From NCBI GenBank assembly GCA_016743925.1, contig JADGFH010000485.1, positions 1-5,142 on the forward strand: a stretch of 5,142 bases of DNA, written 5' to 3'. This DNA is from Labilibaculum sp. GTDB taxonomy: Bacteria; Bacteroidota; Bacteroidia; Bacteroidales; Marinifilaceae. The notes below the pieces were generated by a model. The model was given only the letters and a program-made list of their open reading frames with translations. It was not told the origin of the DNA and searched no databases. This document shows, one piece after another, positions 1 to 5,142 of this stretch; the stretch's first letter is position 1; each line of letters opens with the position of its first letter. Position numbers and translations under genes: made by a program.

Positions 1-247
1 AGTTTTAGGTTTGCTTGCTGCGGCTCTAACTTCAATTTCAATGATTCCACAAGCAGTGAAATCAATCTGTGATAAACAATTGAATGATTTGTCTATAACA
101 ACTTATTTGCTTCTGTTTTGTGGAGTGATATTGTGGATTGTTTATGGTGTAATTCAGCGTGATTTCCCTATTATTTTAGCAAATGGAATTGCTTTATTTC
201 CGACTGTAACAATTTTGGTACTAAAAATAAAACACCTAATAGAATAA
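1..247 (+). CDS. SemiSWEET-family sugar transporter (PQ-loop), 5' end cut by window
   Basis: The open frame enters from the left edge (first whole codon at base 2), so the true start and probably only a handful of residues are missing. A TTG at base 11 is in frame but falls inside the first membrane helix and is unlikely to be the start. The 81 visible residues form three hydrophobic segments (about 1-22, 32-52 and 55-77), the triple-helix unit of bacterial SemiSWEETs, which dimerise in the inner membrane to move small sugars down their gradient. Family marks seen: the Pro-Gln pair at visible residues 16-17 (SMIPQAVKS), the W-x-V-Y-G stretch at 45-49 in helix 2, and the conserved Asn in ILAN (61) of helix 3. 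The length fits the usual 85-95 residues. The next gene follows after 6 bp, so the two are probably co-transcribed. The substrate cannot be read from sequence. Family assignment is confident. Confidence 0.88.
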   Translation, partial: VLGLLAAALTSISMIPQAVKSICDKQLNDLSITTYLLLFCGVILWIVYGVIQRDFPIILANGIALFPTVTILVLKIKHLIE

Positions 248-253
248 TTAGAT

Positions 254-1273
254 ATGAGAGCGCCTGACAAACAAAGAATTTTTAATGCAATAAATCATAT
301 TCAAACAACTGAAATTCCTTTTTTGGAGATCGATCCGGATATGCATTTGGTAAATCAGATTTTAGATAAAAAAATGCCAATGCATTTGCATCCTTTCGAG
401 ATGGAAGCAGATGATAATGTGGAGTTGAATACCAGAATGGGTAACGACTTGACCTTTTTTGGTCATGTATGGCGCGTGGGACGCAAAGAGTTTAAAGATG
501 ATGATGGCCGAATTCATTATATAGATGGTTTAATGAAGAATCGTGAGATGATGGATCAAATTACCTTTCCTGATTTGAATAATTTGGAAAGAAGGTTAGA
601 ATCTCATTGTAAAAAAGTACAGGGTACAGGTATGGGAATTATGTGTAAAGCTCAAACTGCTGCTTTTACTACAATGTGTGCCATGGGCTATACCGATTAT
701 TTAATGAATTCGATGATGGATCCTGATTTTGTAATGGATTTTACCAAGCGAATTCATGAGTATGTGATGAAAGAAATAGAAGTATTTTTAAAATATCCTG
801 TTGATGTTATTCAAATGTCGAGCGGATTGGTTACCAATACGGCAACTATGGTTGATCCTGAGCAGTTAGAGATTTTGGAAACTCAATTCATTCGTGAGGA
901 AATGAATTTGGCCAAAGCTGCAGATAAAAAAATATTCTTTCATATTGATGGAAAGATTGATGAAATGATTCCTGAATTTGCGAAGATGGGTGTAGATGTT
1001 CTAAATCCTATTGATTTATGTGCAGGCAATCAGGATATCTATAACATTAAAGAGCAATATGGCGATTTAATTACCCTTTCGGGGAATATCGATATTGAAG
1101 GTGTACTTAAAAATGGAACTCCGGAAGAAGTTGCTGTAGATGTAAAAGAACATATTGATCGTTGTGCAAAAGGTGGTGGGTATATCGTTTCATCATGCCA
1201 TAACTTACACGAATTTGTACCTGTTGAAAATTTATACGCGATGCGTGATGCTGCCTTTAATTATAAATTTTAG
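254..1273 (+). CDS. Uroporphyrinogen decarboxylase-fold protein (MtaA/COG0407-like), not HemE
   Basis: The protein has 339 residues, the usual length for the URO-D superfamily, a TIM-barrel fold shared by haem-pathway HemE and by methylcobamide:thiol methyltransferases such as MtaA. The C-terminal half carries the family signature: FFHIDGKIDEMIPEF (228-242), GVDVLNPID (246-254), a YGDLITLSGNID stretch (269-280), and GGGYIVSSCHNLHEFVP (307-323). The N-terminal PxWxMRQAGRY motif of true HemE is absent, so porphyrinogen decarboxylation is unlikely. In MtaA-type enzymes a His-x-Cys pair plus a distant Cys bind catalytic zinc. Here the matching residues are His230, Asp232 and Cys315, so the middle ligand is Asp rather than Cys. 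The protein is methionine-rich (24 Met), mostly between residues 94 and 199. No signal peptide is seen, so it is cytoplasmic. The start is the ATG 6 bp after the SemiSWEET stop, with no clear ribosome-binding site. A terminator follows. The substrate is unknown; methyl transfer or decarboxylation remain possible by family only. Confidence 0.85.
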   Translation: MRAPDKQRIFNAINHIQTTEIPFLEIDPDMHLVNQILDKKMPMHLHPFEMEADDNVELNTRMGNDLTFFGHVWRVGRKEFKDDDGRIHYIDGLMKNREMMDQITFPDLNNLERRLESHCKKVQGTGMGIMCKAQTAAFTTMCAMGYTDYLMNSMMDPDFVMDFTKRIHEYVMKEIEVFLKYPVDVIQMSSGLVTNTATMVDPEQLEILETQFIREEMNLAKAADKKIFFHIDGKIDEMIPEFAKMGVDVLNPIDLCAGNQDIYNIKEQYGDLITLSGNIDIEGVLKNGTPEEVAVDVKEHIDRCAKGGGYIVSSCHNLHEFVPVENLYAMRDAAFNYKF

Positions 1274-1299
1274 ATTCATTTTTAATATTTGTTTTGTGG

Positions 1300-1335
1300 A
1301 AAGCATTCTCAATTACTATTGGGGATGTTTTTTTT
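1300..1335 (+). terminator. Intrinsic (rho-independent) terminator after the UroD-like gene
   Basis: A stem of about 14 bp (1300-1313 with 1318-1331, including three G-U pairs) closes a four-base loop (TACT, 1314-1317). It runs into eight consecutive T residues at 1328-1335. It lies 26 bp after the stop codon of the UroD-like gene and in the right orientation for it. It should separate the SemiSWEET/UroD-like transcript from the sialic-acid genes. Confidence 0.85.
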
Positions 1336-1383
1336 AGAAATTGATTTAGATTTTATGAAATTTACTTAAACTGATAATAGAAG

Positions 1384-1414
1384 TTCTAAGATTTAAAATA
1401 TTAAATCTTTAGAA
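1384..1414. repeat. Imperfect palindrome, AT-rich
   Basis: Arms 1384-1396 and 1401-1414 (TTCTAAGATTTAA against TTAAATCTTTAGAA) are inverted copies apart from one extra T in the right arm, around the spacer AATA. No T-run follows on either strand, so it does not look like an intrinsic terminator. It could be a binding site for a dimeric regulator or only a low-complexity coincidence. Confidence 0.45.
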
Positions 1415-1517
1415 AAATAGAATTTTATGAGCTATAATCTAATTTTTCATGTAATCATGTTAGTGGGTGATAATCAGTTGGTAAGGTGGTTTTCTATAAT
1501 CAAACACCTACAATTGT

Positions 1518-1557
1518 TAATATTTCCTCCCCTTTTGTAATATTTCGCCCCCTTCCA
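1518..1557 (+). repeat. Two direct 20-bp repeats, possible operator
   Basis: Two adjacent 20-bp units start at 1518 and 1538 and match at 15 of 20 positions. Each is TAATATTTC, then two variable bases, then CCCCTT. A poorer partial third copy (TATTTCTTC) starts at 1558. Direct half-sites repeated every two helical turns are typical of AraC-type DNA-binding domains, which in Bacteroidota are often part of hybrid two-component regulators of glycan-use genes. The site lies about 190 bp before the esterase start. A regulatory role is inferred from this geometry and position only. Confidence 0.5.
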
Positions 1558-1744
1558 TATTTCTTCTTTTATCCACATTTACATTGAAATTAAATATTCC
1601 GTCAAGAATAAGATACTTTGAGTTCATTATTGAGAAATAGTCCTTACAGAATTTAAATTGTTTGTGAATATTTGAAATGTAAATCAATCCGTATAGAAAC
1701 AGTAAAATGCTTGCTATATAGAAGTTAAAATTAGACGTGTTAGA

Positions 1745-3856
1745 ATGAGAACATTAACATTATTATTTGTATGCTTTTTTCTGTTTCATTTAAGTAGTTC
1801 CACCATAGCACAGGAATTAAATACTAATATGGACAAAAAAGAAAAAATACGAGTTGCTTGTATTGGTAATTCAGTGACATTTGGATATAAGATTAAGAAT
1901 AGGGAGGTAAATTGTTATCCATCTCAACTGCAAAACATGTTGGGAGATAAGTACGAAGTTCGAAATTTTGGGTTTAGTGGAGCTACATTATTACGAAAAG
2001 GTCACAAGCCATATTGGGAAAAAGAAGTTTTTGCTCAAGCAAAAGAATACGAAGCTGATATTGTAATTATCCATCTTGGATTAAATGATACAGATCCGCG
2101 TAACTGGCCTAATTATAAGGATGAATTTAAGAAAGATTATTATGACTTAATAGATACGTTTAGGAATCTTAAAGCTTCAAAAGATACAAAAGTATGGATT
2201 TGTCGTTTGACTCCAATTTTTAATCAGCATCGAAGGTTTAAGTCTGGTACTCGCGATTGGTTTTGGCAAATACAGGCGCAAATTGAGCAAATTGCGAAAG
2301 TGAAAGCTACAGGTTTAATAGACTTGCATACTCCTTTGTATTCTCGCCCAGACTTATTCCCTGATGCTTTACATCCAAATGCAGAAGGTGCTAAAATATT
2401 GGCAACATCGGTTTACCAAGAGGTAAGTGGTAACTATGGAGGATTAACATTAGCCAGTGTTTTTGATGATCACATGATTTTACAGAGAAATGTAAGTATT
2501 CCTGTTTACGGTACTGCAAACTCCGGTGAAGAAATTAATGTTTATTTGGGGGATTCAGAGGCAAAAGTAATTGCCGATGTACATGGTAAGTGGAAAGTGA
2601 ATTTGCCAGCCATGAAAGCAGGTGGTCCACATAAATTAACAATCAAGAGTAGCACTAAAACGCTTGAGTTTAAAGATGTATTAATAGGAGAGGTTTGGTT
2701 ATGTTCCGGACAATCGAATATGGCATTTACTGTAAAACAATCGAGCACGGGAAAAGAGGATATCGCTATGGCGAATAATCCTCAAATTCGTTTTTACAAT
2801 ATGAAGGCTACTGCTTGGCCGAATGCAAAACAGTGGGGACCAGATGTACTTAAAAGGGTTAATTCATTGGACTATTTTAATTCCGATTGGTCAACTTGTA
2901 ATTCGGAAAGTGCCGCTAATGTTTCTGCAATAGCTTATCATTTTGCATTGCAATTGCAAGATAGTTTAAAAGTGCCCATAGGTTTACTTCTAAATGCAGT
3001 TGGTGGTTCAACCACAGAATCTTGGATTGATAGGAAGTCCTTAGAGCATCATCCTGTGTTAGTGAATGTATTAGATAATTGGTTACAAAATGATTTAGTA
3101 CAAGCTTGGTGCAGAAAACGCGCTAGGCAAAACTTGAATAAAGAGGCTGATCCATTGCAGCGCCATCCATTTCAAGCAGCTTATTTGTACGAAACAGGAA
3201 TTGCTCCCTTAGTTGAATTTCTTATAAAAGGAGCCATTTGGTATCAAGGAGAATCTAATGCTCATAATGTGGAGTTTCATGAAAAATTATTCCCTGAATT
3301 GGTTAAAAGTTGGCGTAAATCCTGGGGATATGAATTTCCTTTTTATTACGTGCAGTTATCATCAATAAATCGCCCTACTTGGGCACATTTTCGTGATAGT
3401 CAGCGCCGAATGATGAATGTAATTCCTAATTCAGGAATGGCAGTGTCAAGCGATTTGGGACATCCTTCTGATGTACATCCAAAGAAGAAGAAACCAATTG
3501 GTAAACGACTAGCTCGACTAGCTTTGGCAAATACTTATGGTTTAAATTTGGAATACTCTGGACCTGTTCCTGCGAAAATTGATATGAGACAAGGGGAAGC
3601 TTTGGTTTATTTCAATCATGCGAATGTTTTACAATCCAATGATGGTGGTGCAATAATAGGTTTCGAATTGGCTGGAAGCGATGGTTTGTATTTGCCAGCA
3701 GAAGCAATTGTGAGAGGAAAAACGATACTAATAAAAAATAAATCAATTAAAGAAGTTACAAATGTGCGATACGGATGGAAGGCCTATACAGAAGCTAACC
3801 TTGTGAATGAAGAAGGACTCCCAGCATCAACATTTTCAACGGAATACAATTTGTAA
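1745..3856 (+). CDS. nanS: Secreted two-domain sialate O-acetylesterase (two SGNH hydrolase modules)
   Basis: 703 residues. An N-terminal signal peptide (1-23, hydrophobic core followed by STIAQ) without a lipobox cysteine points to periplasmic export and supports the first ATG over the in-frame Met29. Module 1 (about 34-228) is a GDSL/SGNH hydrolase: nucleophile block GNS with Ser43, block II Gly (GFSGATL, 76-82), GLND with Asn114, and the Asp207-x-x-His210 pair in FPDALHP. Module 2 (about 235-700) is the sialate O-acetylesterase (DUF303-like) type. It begins with a beta-rich stretch (ASVFDDHMILQR), then has the nucleophile motif SGQSNM with Ser324, NAVGGSTTESW (417-427), IWYQGESN (498-505), and Asp576-x-His578 in a PSDVHPK context near the end. 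Both catalytic sets look intact. The family removes O-acetyl groups from sialic acids such as Neu5,9Ac2, which otherwise hinder sialidases and lyase. Two-domain esterases of this kind are known in Bacteroidota sialic-acid loci (Tannerella NanS, Bacteroides EstA). The lyase gene 11 bp downstream supports sialic acid as the target. Acetyl-xylan esterase is the main alternative for the fold. Confidence 0.88.
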   Translation: MRTLTLLFVCFFLFHLSSSTIAQELNTNMDKKEKIRVACIGNSVTFGYKIKNREVNCYPSQLQNMLGDKYEVRNFGFSGATLLRKGHKPYWEKEVFAQAKEYEADIVIIHLGLNDTDPRNWPNYKDEFKKDYYDLIDTFRNLKASKDTKVWICRLTPIFNQHRRFKSGTRDWFWQIQAQIEQIAKVKATGLIDLHTPLYSRPDLFPDALHPNAEGAKILATSVYQEVSGNYGGLTLASVFDDHMILQRNVSIPVYGTANSGEEINVYLGDSEAKVIADVHGKWKVNLPAMKAGGPHKLTIKSSTKTLEFKDVLIGEVWLCSGQSNMAFTVKQSSTGKEDIAMANNPQIRFYNMKATAWPNAKQWGPDVLKRVNSLDYFNSDWSTCNSESAANVSAIAYHFALQLQDSLKVPIGLLLNAVGGSTTESWIDRKSLEHHPVLVNVLDNWLQNDLVQAWCRKRARQNLNKEADPLQRHPFQAAYLYETGIAPLVEFLIKGAIWYQGESNAHNVEFHEKLFPELVKSWRKSWGYEFPFYYVQLSSINRPTWAHFRDSQRRMMNVIPNSGMAVSSDLGHPSDVHPKKKKPIGKRLARLALANTYGLNLEYSGPVPAKIDMRQGEALVYFNHANVLQSNDGGAIIGFELAGSDGLYLPAEAIVRGKTILIKNKSIKEVTNVRYGWKAYTEANLVNEEGLPASTFSTEYNL

Positions 3857-3867
3857 ATAATAAAATT

Positions 3868-4779
3868 ATGGAAAAAATAAACGGTTCAATAACAGCTCCC
3901 TTCACACCAATGCATGAAGATGGGAGTATTAATTATGACAGAATTAATGATTATGCTGAATTTTTGGTAAGAAATAATCTGGATGGTGCTTTTATTTGTG
4001 GTAGTTCGGGAGAAGGGGCTTTGTTAAAGAAAGAGGAGAGAATGGCAATTGCCGAAAAATGGGTTGAAGCTGCAGCAGGGCGTTTTAAGGTGATTGTTCA
4101 CACTGGAGGACCTTGTCTTTCGGAACAAAAGGAATTAGCATCCCATGCTCAGCGCATTGGGGTATTTTCGATTGCTTCTATGGCACCTGCTTTTTTACCT
4201 CCTCGTAGAAATGAGGAATTAGTAGCTTATTGCAAAACGATTGCAGATGCAGCGCCAAACTTGCCTTTTTACTATTATCATATTCCTCCTTTAAACAATG
4301 TTACTTTGTCGATGGTAGACTTGTTAACTGCTGCTGATAAGGAAATACCAAATTTTGCGGGAGTGAAATATACCTATGATAATATTTATGAGTTCGATTT
4401 GTGTAAATATGTGGCTAATGGCAAATTTGAAATGCTTCACGGTCTTGATGAAACCTATCTTTCTGCTTTAGCTTTTGGTTACAAAGCTGGTGTTGGTGGT
4501 ACTTATAATCATATTTTTGGTATTTATAAAGAGATGGCTGAAGCTTTTGATCGTCAGAATTTTGAGTTGGCACGTGAACTTCAACATAAATCACACTTAT
4601 TTATTAACATACTTTGCAAATTCAGAGGAAATATTGTTGTTGGTAAACACATGATGAAGTTCATGGGAGTAGATTGTGGGCCAAACCGTTTGCCAATGCA
4701 AACCATTACTCCAGAGGAAAGCATATTGGTTAAACAGGAACTGGAAGCAATTGATTTTTTCAGCTTTTGTAATAAATAA
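3868..4779 (+). CDS. nanA: N-acetylneuraminate lyase (sialic acid aldolase)
   Basis: 303 residues, the normal size for this class I aldolase of the DapA/NAL TIM-barrel family. It cleaves Neu5Ac to N-acetylmannosamine and pyruvate in the cytoplasm; no signal peptide is present. Seen in sequence: the carboxylate-binding loop GSSGEG (45-50, Ser46-Ser47 in place of the common Ser-Thr), the catalytic tyrosine Tyr137 in YYYHIP, the Schiff-base lysine Lys167 in GVKYT, and GLDE (192-195), whose Asp194 and Glu195 match the E. coli residues that hold the sugar tail. These NAL-specific residues favour NAL over dihydrodipicolinate synthase. One deviation: the conserved Ser of the GSTYN motif (E. coli Ser208) is Gly211 here. 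The gene starts 11 bp after the esterase stop in AT-rich sequence without a clear ribosome-binding site, which implies one operon. In Bacteroides the same gene is called nanL, and ManNAc is then converted by an epimerase and kinase not present in this window. Confidence 0.95.
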   Translation: MEKINGSITAPFTPMHEDGSINYDRINDYAEFLVRNNLDGAFICGSSGEGALLKKEERMAIAEKWVEAAAGRFKVIVHTGGPCLSEQKELASHAQRIGVFSIASMAPAFLPPRRNEELVAYCKTIADAAPNLPFYYYHIPPLNNVTLSMVDLLTAADKEIPNFAGVKYTYDNIYEFDLCKYVANGKFEMLHGLDETYLSALAFGYKAGVGGTYNHIFGIYKEMAEAFDRQNFELARELQHKSHLFINILCKFRGNIVVGKHMMKFMGVDCGPNRLPMQTITPEESILVKQELEAIDFFSFCNK

Positions 4780-4793
4780 TTAATGATTTAATT
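4778..4793. repeat. Short AT-only inverted repeat at the lyase stop codon
   Basis: AATTAA and TTAATT arms (4778-4783 and 4788-4793) flank TGAT and overlap the stop codon of the lyase gene. The stem has no G-C pair and no T-run follows, so it is not a credible terminator. The following gene is probably still on the same transcript. Confidence 0.25.
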
Positions 4794-4827
4794 CAGACCC
4801 AGACTTCAATAAATTCATTTGGTTAAG

Positions 4828-4848
4828 ATGCGAGTTGCGAGTTGATTG
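4828..4848 (+). repeat. Short heptanucleotide tandem repeat
   Basis: Three 7-bp units follow each other: GATGCGA, GTTGCGA and GTTGATT. The core GCGAGTT occurs twice in perfect tandem at 4830-4843. It lies in the 126-bp gap between the lyase and mutarotase genes and is richer in G and C than its surroundings. It may be the remnant of a longer simple-sequence array. No function is evident. Confidence 0.5.
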
Positions 4849-4905
4849 AAACCGGATTTTGGATTAATGGAAGAAATAGAAAATAGTAATTTACATCTTA
4901 AATAT

Positions 4906-5142
4906 ATGAGCGATCTATCTTTTAAAATAAAGAGAAGCCCATTGCTTTCACTTTTAATACTTCTATTATTTGCAAATATTGGTTTTGCTGAGGAGTGTAC
5001 TGCAAAGGATACCTATAAAAATAATTTTGACTGGAAGGAAATAGCTTCACTTCCCCCTAATTCCAATTCTGATATTCAAGCAGGATTGGCAAATCCATTT
5101 GCAGGTACTATATCTGGTAGAGTTATTGTTGCAGGAGGTTGT
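4906..5142 (+). CDS. nanM: Cyclically-permuted mutarotase (NanM-like N-acetylneuraminate epimerase), 3' end cut by window
   Basis: The first 79 residues are visible. Starting at the ATG at 4906 gives a textbook signal peptide: basic n-region KIKR (7-10), a hydrophobic core (12-27) and a likely cut after FA at about residue 28. This makes the product exported. The mature part contains W-K-E-I-A-S-L-P-P (43-51) and then GLANPFAGTISGRVIVAGGC (60-79). These match the opening of the kelch-type mutarotases related to E. coli NanM (W..L..LP, then G-x-A-x-P-F-A-G and L/V-I-V-A-G-G before the usual N-F-P). These six-bladed beta-propeller enzymes speed conversion of alpha- to beta-Neu5Ac after sialidase release. 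An in-frame ATG at 4867 would add 13 mostly polar residues before the signal peptide; the later start is preferred for that reason. The gene lies 126 bp after the lyase on the same strand, which supports the sialic-acid role. Catalytic residues lie outside the window. Confidence 0.8.
   Translation, partial: MSDLSFKIKRSPLLSLLILLLFANIGFAEECTAKDTYKNNFDWKEIASLPPNSNSDIQAGLANPFAGTISGRVIVAGGC

Larger units (their letters stand above)
1336..1744 (+). promoter_or_regulatory. Gene-free upstream region of the sialic-acid genes
   Basis: About 410 bp with no convincing coding frame on either strand. It is very AT-rich apart from a short C-rich patch at 1526-1555. It contains the imperfect palindrome and the 20-bp direct repeats listed separately, plus a weak possible hairpin at 1481-1511 (GGTG against CACC arms). 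Because a terminator lies just before it and a same-strand gene set starts just after it, it should hold the promoter of the esterase-lyase-mutarotase genes. The Bacteroidota promoter pattern (TTTG near -33 and TAnnTTTG near -7) has no good match. The nearest are TACTTTG at 1614-1620 and a TTTG at 1671-1674 followed by TATAGAAA at 1692-1699, both weak. The transcription start is therefore not assigned. Confidence 0.5.

Noticed and set aside
254..1273. HemE, the haem-pathway uroporphyrinogen decarboxylase
   Set aside because: The N-terminal HemE motif is missing, the metal-site H-x-D...C pattern resembles MtaA-type proteins, and no haem genes are adjacent.
1155..1337. Possible 60-residue plus-strand frame overlapping the end of the UroD-like gene
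   Set aside because: Lies mostly inside the UroD-like gene in another frame and ends in the terminator; no family resemblance.
1481..1511. Hairpin with GGTG/CACC arms as terminator or riboswitch
   Set aside because: Short, interrupted stem, no T-run and no recognisable riboswitch core.
1518..1577. CRISPR-like array
   Set aside because: Units are contiguous, imperfect and only two to three in number, with no spacers and no cas genes.
1614..1620. TACTTTG as a Bacteroidota -7 promoter element
   Set aside because: One spacer base short of TAnnTTTG, and no TTTG at the right distance upstream; kept only as a note in the region entry.
2542..2748. Possible 68-residue minus-strand frame
   Set aside because: Entirely inside the esterase gene on the opposite strand; no recognisable features, a shadow of the real coding sequence.
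3868..4779. Dihydrodipicolinate synthase (DapA)
   Set aside because: Same fold, but the YYYHIP, GVKYT and GLDE motifs and the sialic-acid neighbours fit N-acetylneuraminate lyase.

Overview
The window reads as a stretch of a Bacteroidota genome, probably a marine or host-associated Bacteroidales/Marinilabiliales-type organism. The DNA is AT-rich, and start codons are preceded by A/T-rich sequence rather than clear Shine-Dalgarno sites. The gene content also matches the sialic-acid (nan) loci known from Bacteroides, Tannerella and relatives. The taxonomic placement is an inference from gene style, not from a marker gene.

Left part (1-1335): the 3' part of a SemiSWEET sugar transporter gene (its first few codons lie outside the window) is followed after 6 bp by a complete gene for a uroporphyrinogen-decarboxylase-fold protein. 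That protein is of the MtaA/methyltransferase-like type, not the haem enzyme HemE. A strong intrinsic terminator (1300-1335) closes this unit.

Middle (1336-1744): about 400 bp without a convincing gene. It holds an imperfect palindrome (1384-1414) and two direct copies of a 20-bp pyrimidine-rich motif (1518-1557). It is the likely control region of the genes to the right. No confident promoter could be assigned.

Right part (1745-5142): a same-strand sialic-acid gene set. It comprises a secreted two-domain sialate O-acetylesterase with two complete SGNH-type catalytic sets, an N-acetylneuraminate lyase 11 bp downstream, and the start of an exported cyclically-permuted (kelch) mutarotase of the NanM/N-acetylneuraminate epimerase family, cut by the window end. 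The logic is as follows. The esterase removes O-acetyl groups from sialic acids outside the cytoplasm. The mutarotase converts the released alpha anomer to beta. After uptake, the lyase splits Neu5Ac into ManNAc and pyruvate. No sialidase, transporter or ManNAc/GlcNAc epimerase lies inside the window; these would be expected further downstream or elsewhere.

I see no clear evidence of a wholly new system. The points most worth following are the dual-esterase architecture, the H-x-D...C metal-site variant in the UroD-fold protein and its pairing with a SemiSWEET, the 20-bp direct repeat upstream of the nan genes, and the Ser-to-Gly change in the lyase substrate pocket.
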